Assembly (NCBI RefSeq): GCF_034263275.1 | Contig: NZ_CP139559.1 | Location: 2,542,001-2,606,000 of the forward strand | Source: Mucilaginibacter sp. cycad4 | GTDB taxonomy: Bacteria; Bacteroidota; Bacteroidia; Sphingobacteriales; Sphingobacteriaceae | Direction of reading: 5' to 3' | DNA: 64,000 nucleotides | Shown here: piece after piece, positions 1 through 9,497 of the stretch | Layout of the letters: each line of letters starts with the position of its first letter | Position numbering within the stretch: the first letter of the stretch is position 1 | Translations under genes and position numbers: made by a program | Notes under the pieces: model-generated | The model's database searches: none | Told to the model about the DNA's origin: nothing | The model's input: the letters and a program-made list of their open reading frames with translations, nothing else

Positions 1-2
1 AC

Positions 3-2399
3 AAAGCAATTCCAGGAAAACCATGGGAATGGGTGGATCAATCCAAAACCGGTCGTATTATTGAAGCAATTAATATCAATATCATGAATAAGGCCCGCGA
101 TGCCGCCATGATATATTGGTATACCGGCAATGAAAAATACGCAAAGTTCGCCTACGATATTTTCAATACGTATGTAACCGGAATCTATTACCGCGACGAA
201 CCAATAGACCTAAATCACGGGCATGACCAAACGTTGGTTGGTCTATCATCGTTTGAAGTGATCCATGAAGACATAATTGAACCGGTTACTGCATGTTATG
301 ATCTGTTATATAATTACATCGATAAAAATCATAAGGAAAAAAAGCCGCTATACGCAGAAGCGTTAAAAAAATGGGCTGATATTATTATTAAAAACGGTGT
401 TCCTTTTAACAACTGGGACTTAATTGAGGCCCGGTTTATTGCCAATATAGCTCTTGTACTTGATGATGATAATCAATATACGGATGGCAAAGGCTGCCAA
501 TACTATCTCGATCAGGTACTCAATAAAAACAGCATCCGCCAGTGGGCAATTGTCGATCTTTTAAAAAAAGGATACGATCCTGACACGGGGATATGGTCTG
601 AATGTCCTGGATATTCTGTTAATGTTTTGAGTGACTTTACCGGCTTTGTTGATTTTTTTGACCGCACTCTAAATATTGACCTCCTCCCCAAAATACCTGT
701 TTTGGCTAAAGCGGTATTAGCACAGGCGCAATACCTTTATCCCAATGGCTTTATCGTTGGCTTTGGCGATACCCATTATGGCCCACTACCAACCAGAGGT
801 ATTGAAGATATGATCAGGAACGCGCGGCTATATCATAAGACAGAACAAGAGATGATTTACACACGTATGCTAAAAACCATTCAGCAGATCGGTGTAGAAA
901 ACACACGAGAGGAAACACCAAAACGGAGTAGTTTTAGTGAATTATTCGCCAACCAAGCAGTAACTATCTCGGAAAAAATACCTGCCGGCAAACCACGCGA
1001 TTATTTAACCGCGTCATTTTGGTCCCCTAATGTGAGTTGGATGGTATTACGGAATGGCTTGGATGTAAACAACGGGTTAATGATATCGCAGGCAGGTTCT
1101 TCAGGCAATCATGCACATGCCAATGGCATTGCCATGGAGCTTTATGGTAAGGGATTTATACTGGCCCCGGAAGGTGGCATAGGAGGAAGTTATTTTCAAG
1201 CCGACTATGCTGAATATTATTCTCAGTTTCCGGCTCATAACACGGTGGTAGTTGACGGCATCTCATCATATCCAGTCATGAAAAGTAACCATCCGTTGCA
1301 ATTAATTGCATGCTATCCGCAATCGGGCAGCGTTGATGGTTATTTTCGGAATGTTACGTTTTCTGACTTAAACTTCCTGGAGCCAGAAACAAATGCCTGT
1401 CAAAACAGATTGATGAGCATAATCCGTACCGGGGATAGCTCAGGCTATTATATCGATATTTTTCGTTCGAGGAAGAAATTCGGTAGAGATAAATACCATG
1501 ATTACATCTATCATAACTTAGGCCAGCAGGTAATCCTGTCGGATAATTTGAACCGCACTTTGGAGCTAAAAACCACAGATAAACTCACTTTTGCCAATAG
1601 TGAATTAATAGGCTATGATTATTGGTGGGATAAAAAATCTATCACCTCGTCCGATGACTTTAAAGCGAGATTTGATTTGCAGGTTCCGGGCAGACAACCC
1701 GTGGCTATGAATATGTGGATGAAGGGTTATCCTGACAGGGAAATATTTAGTGTTAAGGCTCCCCCATCACGATCATGGCGCAATAATGAAATGATACCTG
1801 ATAGTGTCGCCAACCTCCCTTTACCAACTGTGGTAGTCCGGCAAAACGGTGAGGCTTGGAACAAGCCATTTGCAGCGGTCTTTGAACCGTCATCAGGAAT
1901 AACGGGTAGCACTATTAGTAAAATATCTACCCTCACCAATAACGGAACTGATAGTTCTTCTGTGGGTCTGTTGGTTGAAAATAAAAATGGACTAAATGAT
2001 TATATTATAGCCAGTGCAGACACTGTAACGGCAAATTATCAGGATATTACGCTAAAAGGCACATACGGTGTAGTAAGGCTAAAAGCAGGAACCCCCAATT
2101 TCCTGTTCCTGGGTAATGGTTACAATTTGCAAAAAGGCGGTTATGGTTTATGGTCGGATAAACAGTCTTCTGCCACTTTAAGCTTCAACGATCAGCAACT
2201 TTATTATACTGCCGACCAAGAGGTCACCTTATCGGTTCCGGATAATTATATACGAGTGAAAAGCGTAATCCTTAGTTATGAACTTCGCAATAAATCAATA
2301 ACCATTAATGGGGAACGGGCAATTGTCAGGAACAAAAAAATTGTACGGTTCAAATTACCGGCGATGCCATTAACAAAAATATTTATCAAGCATTCGTGA
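3..2399 (+). CDS. Heparinase II/III family polysaccharide lyase (5' truncated)
   Basis: Likely a secreted or periplasmic lyase that cleaves acidic polysaccharide by beta-elimination. The frame is open to the left edge, so the real start lies outside the window; the GTG at 33 is only the first possible start inside it. The N-terminal half is helical, as in the alpha/alpha-toroid of heparinase/alginate lyases. The C-terminal half carries the family hallmark HAHANGIAMELYGKG near residue 360 (counted from the GTG) and the downstream block FPAHNTVVVDG, typical of the heparinase II/III beta-sandwich domain. Substrate (heparin-like, alginate or other uronate polymer) cannot be told from sequence alone. 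No co-transcribed SusCD pair is visible, but the upstream side is cut off. The family call is firm, the substrate open. Confidence 0.85.
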   Translation, partial: KAIPGKPWEWVDQSKTGRIIEAININIMNKARDAAMIYWYTGNEKYAKFAYDIFNTYVTGIYYRDEPIDLNHGHDQTLVGLSSFEVIHEDIIEPVTACYDLLYNYIDKNHKEKKPLYAEALKKWADIIIKNGVPFNNWDLIEARFIANIALVLDDDNQYTDGKGCQYYLDQVLNKNSIRQWAIVDLLKKGYDPDTGIWSECPGYSVNVLSDFTGFVDFFDRTLNIDLLPKIPVLAKAVLAQAQYLYPNGFIVGFGDTHYGPLPTRGIEDMIRNARLYHKTEQEMIYTRMLKTIQQIGVENTREETPKRSSFSELFANQAVTISEKIPAGKPRDYLTASFWSPNVSWMVLRNGLDVNNGLMISQAGSSGNHAHANGIAMELYGKGFILAPEGGIGGSYFQADYAEYYSQFPAHNTVVVDGISSYPVMKSNHPLQLIACYPQSGSVDGYFRNVTFSDLNFLEPETNACQNRLMSIIRTGDSSGYYIDIFRSRKKFGRDKYHDYIYHNLGQQVILSDNLNRTLELKTTDKLTFANSELIGYDYWWDKKSITSSDDFKARFDLQVPGRQPVAMNMWMKGYPDREIFSVKAPPSRSWRNNEMIPDSVANLPLPTVVVRQNGEAWNKPFAAVFEPSSGITGSTISKISTLTNNGTDSSSVGLLVENKNGLNDYIIASADTVTANYQDITLKGTYGVVRLKAGTPNFLFLGNGYNLQKGGYGLWSDKQSSATLSFNDQQLYYTADQEVTLSVPDNYIRVKSVILSYELRNKSITINGERAIVRNKKIVRFKLPAMPLTKIFIKHS

Positions 2400-3045
2400 A
2401 AATATAGCCTTGATAAGATATTTCTATTACTATATCCTATCAGTAATGGCATTATGTCACCGATATTATTAATCTTAAACAGATACCCGGTTGCATTCGG
2501 ACAATCCCGGTTAGTAACCATTGCGCGACACCGCCTGACACATGCCCAGGTAATCGAAGCAAATATTTATAGTATTGCTAACGAATAGATATTTTAATAA
2601 AATATTACCACGTGTCATTTTATTAAATCTCCATTTTTTATTATTTACCATCGAATTTATTGATCTGCCCCCCTCCATTTGGGTTAATTACCGCTCACGC
2701 CATGTGGTTTTTTTAAAGAATTTTGAATCTGTCATCAATTATTTAACCAAGAGATAAACCCTATTGAAACCAATATTTCAATTCCCTATTTGAAATATAG
2801 CTGACATGTATTTTTTGAATAACGAAAAAATATTTACCAGATTTTCATATAAGGCACTTTGTATAATCAAAGGTTCATCTGTTTTAACCTCTTGAAAATT
2901 AAGGAAATGATAAACTAAAGTTTAATCTTTAAAAGGAGGTCAAATACCGAGAGTCACATTACTTATCACGATTTTCTCAAGGAGCAAGAGCGTGTTTATT
3001 TTAAAATACAAATACCAATCATGCACATAAACCAATTACTAAATT
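2400..3045. other. Intergenic region, no supported gene
   Basis: This 646-bp stretch is A+T-rich and holds no convincing gene. Short frames (for example 2454-2588 and 2575-2757) have no recognisable features. A perfect AAGGAGGT anti-Shine-Dalgarno match lies at 2933-2940, but no start codon follows within a usable distance, so it is probably a chance match or a remnant. The promoter of the lectin lipoprotein gene should lie in the last 150 bases; I could not place it with confidence. Confidence 0.5.
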
Positions 3046-3987
3046 ATGAAACTTAAGTTAATGATGGCAGCTTTTTGCCTTGTGGCAATTTTACAAAGTT
3101 GCTCAAAAGAAAAATCTACCCCAACAGCAACAAAAACAGTTGAAATTGCGGGTATAAATACTAATCTCAAACTTGCCTCCTTACCACCAACGAACAGTTG
3201 GGTATCTATCCGAAATCGTAACAGTGGCCAGGGGTTCCAATTACCCGGCTATAACATCAGCGATGGTACTCAAATCATACAATGGCCCGATGGCGGTGGT
3301 GCCAATGGCCGGTTTAAATTTACCTCGATTGGCACTAATATATACCGAATTACACCCAGTATGCCTTATGGGTTAGCTAAATGTGTAGAAGTTTTGAGCG
3401 AATCTACCGCAAATGGTGCCACAATTGATCAATACACTTACAATGGCGGCACCCACCAGCAATGGAATCTTGTAGATTTAGGCAATGGCTATTTTCAAAT
3501 TATTAATGTAAAAAGCGGTAAAGCGATTGAAGTTCCTGGTTCTTCTACAAGCAATGGCACAGGGCTTACACAAAATACCCCGAATACTTCAGCCTATAAC
3601 CAGCAATGGAGTTTTGTTGACAGAGGACCAACTACCGTCAATGTTTCCTGTAATGGATGTTCTCCATGGCAATCTGGCTTTATTGCCGGTTCATGGACCA
3701 TGATGCACAGAAATGACAATGCAACACTGAGTTCAGATGGAGGTACTTCCAGCTATGTTTGCAGATATGAAACCGAATATTGGGTTGGATCCGGGGCTAT
3801 TGTTCCACCAACAATACAAGTGATTTCAGGAACTAACACACTTACCGCCACATCGGGTACATCTAATGCTGGCACTTGCACAGGAACAGCATTTCCACAA
3901 GAGGCCACATATAGTCTTAATGGAACGGTTAAATGGACTGACAATGAAGTAGGTTGCTCATATAACCTTGCGCTTAGGTCCTTGTAA
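3046..3987 (+). CDS. Lipoprotein with ricin-type beta-trefoil lectin domain
   Basis: Predicted surface lipoprotein that binds carbohydrate. Residues 1-19 form a lipoprotein signal ending in LQSC, with Cys19 as the likely lipidated residue. Residues about 50-195 form a ricin B-like beta-trefoil: the repeats end in QQW motifs (HQQWNLV and NQQWSFV), as in RICIN/CBM13-type domains. The last 115 residues are Cys-, Thr- and Gly-rich with no family I recognise; they contain five cysteines that could form disulfides. The preceding lyase gene suggests a role in polysaccharide binding, but the 646-bp gap argues for separate transcription. An inverted repeat follows the stop. Confidence 0.75.
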   Translation: MKLKLMMAAFCLVAILQSCSKEKSTPTATKTVEIAGINTNLKLASLPPTNSWVSIRNRNSGQGFQLPGYNISDGTQIIQWPDGGGANGRFKFTSIGTNIYRITPSMPYGLAKCVEVLSESTANGATIDQYTYNGGTHQQWNLVDLGNGYFQIINVKSGKAIEVPGSSTSNGTGLTQNTPNTSAYNQQWSFVDRGPTTVNVSCNGCSPWQSGFIAGSWTMMHRNDNATLSSDGGTSSYVCRYETEYWVGSGAIVPPTIQVISGTNTLTATSGTSNAGTCTGTAFPQEATYSLNGTVKWTDNEVGCSYNLALRSL

Positions 3988-4003
3988 ATTTAAACATGGT
4001 TAA

Positions 4004-4041
4004 AATATCCCGGAATTGTTTTTTAACCGCTCCGGGATATT
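4004..4041 (+). terminator. Hairpin after lectin lipoprotein gene
   Basis: Perfect 11-bp inverted repeat AATATCCCGGA / TCCGGGATATT with a 16-nt loop, starting 17 bases after the lectin stop. The T-run lies in the loop rather than after the stem, so it is a plausible but not textbook terminator. Confidence 0.5.
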
Positions 4042-4070
4042 CTATAATATTAAGATAGAGATAGTGAAAT

Positions 4071-5666
4071 ATGACAAACCGCTCCATAATTGCTCGTCTG
4101 ATTGTGATTTCGTTCACTATAATATCTTGTCAGCGGCACAAAAATCAGGGTAATTATTCGGTAACTAAAATAGCTAAGTTACCAAACCCTGTTAATATAA
4201 CAACCACTCCTAATAACCAGCACATTATTTATCCAATTTCTGTCGGATCAAAACAACATATAATATTTGATAATGAAGCCGAGCCTGAATTTGAAGGTAT
4301 TTATATAGAAAAGTCTTTTGTAATGGGTCATGACTTCAAAAGACATGGATACCTGATTGCTACCAATAAGACACAACCAGGAGATTGCCCAACATGTGGT
4401 CCCCCAGGCAAATGGCGGGCGGTCATTGATCGTAAATTCAGTGCCGAATATGATAAAATTGCCGGTATAACTTTTTCCGACGATGACAACAGTGTGGCCT
4501 TCGCGGCCATGAAAAAAAGAAACAATGGTACAAAATACTGGGTCATTGTATTGAACAACAAAGAACTTCCTGGGACGTATGATGCCATATCAAATCTTTC
4601 TCCTGAATTCATGCCCGGCGGGAAATCTTTAATGTATGTTGTAAAAAATAGTAATAATAAATCTATGGTGGCCATTAATGGCACTCCAGGATATGAATTT
4701 GATCACATCGGCCATGGCATACCTTTATTAAGCCCTGATGGGAAACACTTTGCTTATACCGGATTAAATTATACCGCAAAGGGAAGTACCGTTGTTTTCG
4801 ATGGCAAAATTGGTCAAATGTTTGACGAGATTCCGGAACAGTCATTAGTTTTTAGCCCTGAGTCAAACCATTTTGCGTATGGAGCGCACTCGTTAAATGA
4901 TTGGCAGGTAATCATTGATGGTGTAGCGCAAAAAAAATACAGACGAGTTGACAATATCGCCTTTAGTCAAAATGGAAATATAGCGTACAAAGCAAAAAAA
5001 GGAGAAAAATGGATAATTGTCCTTAACGGACAGGAAGGTATGGGTTATGATAGCATCATGACCGGCTTTCCGAAATTTAGCCCAAATAGTAAATACCTTG
5101 CTTATTCCGTTAAACAGAATGGTAGATGGATAATTAAGGTGGAAGATGTAGGAATGAGAAAAGAGGTTTCGTTTTTGTCAGAAGATGAATCTTCGCGAGA
5201 GGGGGAAATACTGTCTCCGGAATTTAGTCCCGATAGTAAACGCCTGGCTTTTGTAACCAAAATTGGAAATCAAAAAATGGTTATATCAGATGGGGAACCA
5301 TCTGAAAAATATGATGATATCGTTTCCAATATCGTTTTTAGCGCAGATAATAAACATTTTGCCTTCGTAGCTAAGCGTAAGAAAACAATCGACCAAAGTA
5401 AATTTATTGTAGTTATAGATGGAAAAGAAGGGCCGGAATGTGATAGGATATTAAATGAAAGATTGTTAAGCGATTTATTCAGCTCAGATAATATCAACAC
5501 CGGTTATGCAGCATGTATAAGTGGTAAGTGGTATTTTATCATCAATCAACACATGAGCAACCAATCCTATGATACAATTTGCAATTTTCTTGCGACCTCA
5601 AAAGGAGGATATATCTCAATGGCAATTAAGAATCAGACCCTTTACCGGATAAACTGGAATCGTTAA
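4071..5666 (+). CDS. Lipoprotein with TolB/WD40-like beta-propeller repeats
   Basis: Predicted lipoprotein: signal sequence ending in IISC with Cys20 as the lipidation site. The body is a run of repeats of the form FSPDxKxxAF (for example LSPDGKHFAY, FSPESNHFAY, FSPNSKYLAY, FSPDSKRLAF, FSADNKHFAF), each following a YDxI segment. This is the pattern of TolB-like/PD40 propeller blades; at least six are visible. Propellers of this kind bind proteins or peptides at the envelope. No catalytic residues are recognisable and the role is unknown. It stands alone between a hairpin and the GNAT gene 35 bases downstream. Confidence 0.7.
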   Translation: MTNRSIIARLIVISFTIISCQRHKNQGNYSVTKIAKLPNPVNITTTPNNQHIIYPISVGSKQHIIFDNEAEPEFEGIYIEKSFVMGHDFKRHGYLIATNKTQPGDCPTCGPPGKWRAVIDRKFSAEYDKIAGITFSDDDNSVAFAAMKKRNNGTKYWVIVLNNKELPGTYDAISNLSPEFMPGGKSLMYVVKNSNNKSMVAINGTPGYEFDHIGHGIPLLSPDGKHFAYTGLNYTAKGSTVVFDGKIGQMFDEIPEQSLVFSPESNHFAYGAHSLNDWQVIIDGVAQKKYRRVDNIAFSQNGNIAYKAKKGEKWIIVLNGQEGMGYDSIMTGFPKFSPNSKYLAYSVKQNGRWIIKVEDVGMRKEVSFLSEDESSREGEILSPEFSPDSKRLAFVTKIGNQKMVISDGEPSEKYDDIVSNIVFSADNKHFAFVAKRKKTIDQSKFIVVIDGKEGPECDRILNERLLSDLFSSDNINTGYAACISGKWYFIINQHMSNQSYDTICNFLATSKGGYISMAIKNQTLYRINWNR

Positions 5667-5701
5667 ACAATGGAGTAACAATTTCGTGAAAGCCAAAACT
5701 T

Positions 5702-6283
5702 ATGAAAAAAGCAGCCTTAGAAGATAAATCGCTCGTTGTAGAAATGCTGGCCTTGTCATTTGAGAAAAATCAGAGCGTAAACTATATCGCCAAACAGGAC
5801 AATAGACGCAAACAGCGTATTCATGCCTTAATGGAATATTCCTTTGAAATATGCCGACAATTTGGAGAAGTATATATATCTGATGATTGGAAGGCTTGTG
5901 CATTGGTTCTTTATCCAGACCGAAAGAAAACAACCTTTAAAACTGTTTGGCTTAGTATGAAATTGATTTTTCAAGTAATTGGGATTTCATCAATAGGGAA
6001 AGTCATGAAACGTGAGGCTCTAATTAAAGAGAAACAGTCGCAGTCAAATTCTCCGAAGTATTATTTATGGTTTATCGGCGTAGACCCTGTACACCAACAT
6101 GAGGGAATTGGCACAAAATTATTATTGGAAGTATTGGCCGATGCTAAATTGCAAAATCGAAAAGTATTTCTTGAAACATCTACAGTCGGCAATTTACTTT
6201 GGTATCAACGCGCCGGTTTGCAAATATATGATATTCTGGAATTGGGCTATCCATTATATTTTTTGAATAATCTATACTCCTGA
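5702..6283 (+). CDS. GNAT family N-acetyltransferase
   Basis: Predicted acetyl-CoA-dependent acyltransferase. The C-terminal half has the GNAT core: beta-4 YLWFIGVDPVHQHEGIGTKLL contains the pyrophosphate-binding Q/R-x-x-G-x-G/A-like segment (HQHEGIG), followed by the NLLWYQRAGL helix typical of the family. Length (193 aa) is normal. The substrate is unknown. The stop is only 5 bases from the ATG of the membrane LuxR gene, so the two are probably co-transcribed and may be functionally linked. Confidence 0.8.
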   Translation: MKKAALEDKSLVVEMLALSFEKNQSVNYIAKQDNRRKQRIHALMEYSFEICRQFGEVYISDDWKACALVLYPDRKKTTFKTVWLSMKLIFQVIGISSIGKVMKREALIKEKQSQSNSPKYYLWFIGVDPVHQHEGIGTKLLLEVLADAKLQNRKVFLETSTVGNLLWYQRAGLQIYDILELGYPLYFLNNLYS

Positions 6284-6288
6284 AAAAC

Positions 6289-7218
6289 ATGAATAAGTTG
6301 ATATTCGGGACACAGATTGAAGAGATTACTGCCATTTTTATCATACTGGAATTTTGTATGTTCTTACTGCAATTAAGTGTTTATGCTCTGCGCCCGCAGG
6401 ACAAAAATCGTGGTTGGTTTTTGTTATTGCTATTTTTAATGCTTTTATACAATATCACTGGAGGGCTTTTCCCAGATCCTAAAATTAATATCCCTGTCAG
6501 TATCCAGGAGATGATTGCCTACGGTGCCGGTTTTTTAATGGCATCTTATTTCCCATTTTATTTTTACAAAGCATTTGATTTAAAATCGCTACGCTGGCAT
6601 GCTTTATTTGGAGTGCCTTTATTTTTAGCACTTCCTTATCTCATCTTTTTTGTAATTATATATACTATTAATGGCAAACTTGATGTCGATATCCGATATG
6701 GAATGATCGTGCCGTTCATTTATGCCCTTGTGTTATTATATGTTATGCTACGAGCTATACGTCAAAAATATGGTGAAAATAGGAACCGACAGGAATATAT
6801 AGAAGAAATCGCGATGTATTGTGCAATCAGCCCATGGGCCGCTTTGGCTTTCTTTGGCTTAGTAGAAGAAAGCCAATTCATAGAAGTGCTTTGTACAAAT
6901 ACTGGCATTGTAATAATTACACTGCTTTTTTTGACCAAATCTGTCAGGAAGGCAAGACAAGAATTCAATAAAATACAGAATGAATCTCCAATTGATAGCA
7001 TGGCACAGAAAGAATTTGTTGCCAATTGCTTGCATTTTGGTTTAACCCGTATGGAAACATTAGTAGTTCAATGGATTTATAAAGGAAAAAGTAGTAAAGA
7101 AATAGCCGATTTCTTATACATTTCAGAAGATACAGTGAAGAAGCATATTCAAAATTCATTTCGGAAAGTCGAAGTCAAGAATCGCGTTGGTTTGATTCAT
7201 AAATTGCTCAATAGATGA
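6289..7218 (+). CDS. Seven-TM membrane protein with C-terminal LuxR-type HTH
   Basis: Predicted one-component regulator anchored in the inner membrane. The first 215 residues hold about seven hydrophobic helices separated by short loops. After a short linker, residues about 250-305 form a GerE/LuxR helix-turn-helix: LTRMETLVVQWIYKGKSSKE followed by IADFLYISEDTVKKHIQNSF, with the family's conserved K-S-x-K-E-I-A and T-V-K-x-H elements. Presumably it senses an envelope or membrane signal and binds DNA directly; the ligand and targets are unknown. It follows the GNAT gene by 5 bases, suggesting an operon. Confidence 0.75.
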   Translation: MNKLIFGTQIEEITAIFIILEFCMFLLQLSVYALRPQDKNRGWFLLLLFLMLLYNITGGLFPDPKINIPVSIQEMIAYGAGFLMASYFPFYFYKAFDLKSLRWHALFGVPLFLALPYLIFFVIIYTINGKLDVDIRYGMIVPFIYALVLLYVMLRAIRQKYGENRNRQEYIEEIAMYCAISPWAALAFFGLVEESQFIEVLCTNTGIVIITLLFLTKSVRKARQEFNKIQNESPIDSMAQKEFVANCLHFGLTRMETLVVQWIYKGKSSKEIADFLYISEDTVKKHIQNSFRKVEVKNRVGLIHKLLNR

Positions 7219-7355
7219 AATTGACCAAACAAATAACCATTTGTCATTAAACCTACCCCTATTTAAGTAGCTGATTAGTAAATCTGATTATTGATTTGCC
7301 AGGAGTTCTAAAATAATTTTGGCCATAGTATTATTGAACCTTTAATATCTAAACT

Positions 7356-7439
7356 ATGGAAAAATACTACGCATCTCCTGCCACAGTGAAAGTTATTGCC
7401 AGTGAACAGGCTCAGCAGGATTTATTTAAATTTTTCTAA
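7356..7439 (+). CDS. 27-residue peptide upstream of rteC
   Basis: Short frame ATG...TAA encoding 27 residues (MEKYYASPATVKVIASEQAQ, then DLFKFF after one Q), ending 2 bases before the rteC start. The tight spacing suggests a translated leader or a small protein co-expressed with rteC. No family is recognised. CTnDOT-type elements are known to use short leader peptides for control, but whether this one does is inference. Confidence 0.4.
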   Translation: MEKYYASPATVKVIASEQAQQDLFKFF

Positions 7440-7441
7440 TT

Positions 7442-8302
7442 ATGTTAAAAGAACAAATTGCCCGGTTGCAAATGCAGTTGGCGCAGGATTTGGGACAATT
7501 GTCATTCCAGACCAATGAACCACTGGAAAGGTTGACCCGTGCGTTAAAGCTTATCCGCCTGTCACTTAATAAACTGAAAGAAGATATCGAAAAACACCCT
7601 TTTAAAGATGCGCGGGAGCAAATTGATTTCTTTAAGTATGTTAAGCCCTCATTCTATCAATGGCAGATCTATTACACCGAACTCTATACCATTGAAACCG
7701 GGTTTCCGTTAGGAGATACCGAAAAGCAAAACACCTATTTTGCCCAGGAACTGAATTATATTGAACGCTTCTTTCAGCAGTATGCTTTCTTATATCAATA
7801 CTTTAAACTGGATGCCAATGAATTGGATAACCTCTACTTTATACGCGGTGAAGATATTCAAAGCGTACTTCTCCCCAATGTACCTGATGTAAACCCCGAC
7901 TTTGCGACCAGCGGCGATTACCTCTTTTCAAAATTCATGGCTTTTGAAAAACTGAAAAGCTGGCTAATTGAAAGAATTTTGTATCTCAAAGGCAATCCCG
8001 GTAATCCGTTGCAAATCGGTAGTGAACCCGATGATCTCAAATGGACAGGTGATACGATCAATCTGGCCGAAATAGGCATCGGTATTTATCAAACCAAGCA
8101 GATGAATAACGGCACCGCCACACTTAGCCAGATCTTCCGCTGGTTGGAAGAAAAGCTACAGGTAAAGATCGGTATCCCATCCAAAAGGCTGTCGGAATTG
8201 CGCCGCAGGAAAAGGCTCAGCCGGACGCAGTACCTCGATGAGATGAAGGAAAACATCATTCAAAAATTAGATAAGGAGGACGAATTTAATCCAACAAGGT
8301 AA
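7442..8302 (+). CDS. rteC: RteC family regulator of element excision
   Basis: Homolog of RteC, the CTnDOT regulator that activates expression of the excision genes. The central region (KPSFYQWQIYYTELYTIETG, then LNYIERFFQQYAFLYQYFKL and the YFIRGE segment) matches the RteC domain as I remember it, and the C-terminus is Lys/Arg-rich as expected for DNA binding. Length (286 aa) is typical. In the classical element RteC is controlled by the RteA/RteB two-component pair; neither is visible here. It marks the start of the conjugative-element DNA on this side. Confidence 0.8.
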   Translation: MLKEQIARLQMQLAQDLGQLSFQTNEPLERLTRALKLIRLSLNKLKEDIEKHPFKDAREQIDFFKYVKPSFYQWQIYYTELYTIETGFPLGDTEKQNTYFAQELNYIERFFQQYAFLYQYFKLDANELDNLYFIRGEDIQSVLLPNVPDVNPDFATSGDYLFSKFMAFEKLKSWLIERILYLKGNPGNPLQIGSEPDDLKWTGDTINLAEIGIGIYQTKQMNNGTATLSQIFRWLEEKLQVKIGIPSKRLSELRRRKRLSRTQYLDEMKENIIQKLDKEDEFNPTR

Positions 8303-8433
8303 ATTATAACTATGCCTGCTTAAAATTGGTACTTTTAAAAACATTGATTAATAAGGAGTTATAATTTATTTCAGGGATATCCCTCATAGCCACAAATCCC
8401 GGTTTGCAGTCTTTGAAAATTTGCTTTTGAAAA

Positions 8434-8457
8434 TCCTGCCGCAATGAAGCGGCAGGA
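8434..8457 (+). promoter_or_regulatory. Hairpin in leader of the transfer operon
   Basis: Perfect 9-bp inverted repeat TCCTGCCGC / GCGGCAGGA with a 6-nt loop, ending 15 bases before the first gene of the transfer operon (8473). On the plus strand it is followed by A residues rather than T, so it is not a terminator for rteC. Position suggests control of translation or mRNA stability of the downstream operon. Confidence 0.4.
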
Positions 8458-8472
8458 AAAAAGCAAATCATT

Positions 8473-9084
8473 ATGTTATTACAACATTTCACCTGGCAGC
8501 AATTTTTGGTTGCCGCAACCATTCTGACCGCCGTCTGGTATGTCGCCGTTATCCTGATCTTTTACAGGAAGAAATTACAGGATATTCTGAACGGAAAAGG
8601 TCAGCAAAGTGCACCGGTCGAACGATTAAGGCATGCATGGGAAGATGATTATGAGGACGAGCCGGAACCGGAGGCGGACGATCTTATTGGTGAATCCGTG
8701 CTGCCGGAAGGCATGTCAAAGGTCAGTATGAGCATGTTCAGTTTTGCGCCACGTGTGGACGAGCCGGAAAGTGAAGCAGAAAGTGTGGACGGAGAAACAA
8801 GCCAGCATTTTACGGAAGTTTCGGAAGCTGCACCCAAAGATGACGAAAGCCGTGAGCGGCAACAAAAGTTGGTGCCTGATGCTATCGAAGAATTGAAGAC
8901 GATCTTCCATATTCTCGATAGAGACAAAGGCGGCAAAGAAGACTTTATTTCGCTCTTTGGTCTGGTTAAGAACAAATATGCTGCACTTCGTGACACACCA
9001 AATGCGCGTGCTTTGAACGAGTTCATCCGCGAAAACGTCCTTTTCCCTATATCAGACGAAGAATTAATTAACCTCTGGAATTAA
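8473..9084 (+). CDS. Conjugation-associated membrane protein, acidic tail
   Basis: One transmembrane helix near residues 10-30, a basic stretch, then a long acidic, low-complexity region (EDDYEDEPEPEADD) and a more ordered C-terminal part from about residue 130. It sits directly before traE, where Bacteroidota elements often carry a small conserved protein of this layout. Function unknown; likely an inner-membrane accessory of the transfer apparatus. It is 18 bases from traE, so probably the first gene of the tra operon as preserved here. Confidence 0.55.
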   Translation: MLLQHFTWQQFLVAATILTAVWYVAVILIFYRKKLQDILNGKGQQSAPVERLRHAWEDDYEDEPEPEADDLIGESVLPEGMSKVSMSMFSFAPRVDEPESEAESVDGETSQHFTEVSEAAPKDDESRERQQKLVPDAIEELKTIFHILDRDKGGKEDFISLFGLVKNKYAALRDTPNARALNEFIRENVLFPISDEELINLWN

Positions 9085-9102
9085 CCCCTAAAATTTAAAC
9101 TC

Positions 9103-9486
9103 ATGAAATCATTGATCAATGCCGCCGGAAGCTACTTCAAAAACTGGATAGAGGCTTACCGCAGCTTACCAGCCGAAAAAAGACGCATTGCGCTAACCAA
9201 GACCCTCATGTTTGCGTGCGCCATGTTAACCATCAATTACTGTTTTGCGCAGGATGGTAATTCGGGCATCAATTCAGCGACCACACAGGTAAAAAGCTAC
9301 TTTGACAGCGGCTGTAACCTGATGTATGCTATCGGTGCTGTTGTCGGTATCATAGGCGCTATCAAAGTATTCAACAAATGGAACGCAGGCGAACCGGATA
9401 CCAACAAGGTTGCAGCGGCGTGGTTCGGGTCGTGTGTGTTCCTGGTTGTGGTCGCTACGGTACTCAAATCATTCTTTGGCTTATAA
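9103..9486 (+). CDS. traE: TraE family (DUF4134) conjugation protein
   Basis: Small membrane protein of the DUF4134/TraE family, thought to be the VirB2-like pilin component of the Bacteroidota type IV secretion system. After a basic N-terminus there is a signal-like hydrophobic segment ending near CFAQ (residue 50), then two hydrophobic helices: NLMYAIGAVVGIIGAIKVF and WFGSCVFLVVVATVLKSFFG, joined by the conserved NKWNAGEPD loop. Length (127 aa) is near the family norm. Followed 11 bases later by traF. Confidence 0.88.
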   Translation: MKSLINAAGSYFKNWIEAYRSLPAEKRRIALTKTLMFACAMLTINYCFAQDGNSGINSATTQVKSYFDSGCNLMYAIGAVVGIIGAIKVFNKWNAGEPDTNKVAAAWFGSCVFLVVVATVLKSFFGL

Positions 9487-9497
9487 ATAAAAAAACA

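Noticed and set aside
2575..2757. 60-codon frame and a 44-codon frame at 2454-2588
   Set aside because: No ribosome-binding site, no domain, A+T-rich intergenic DNA; likely chance.
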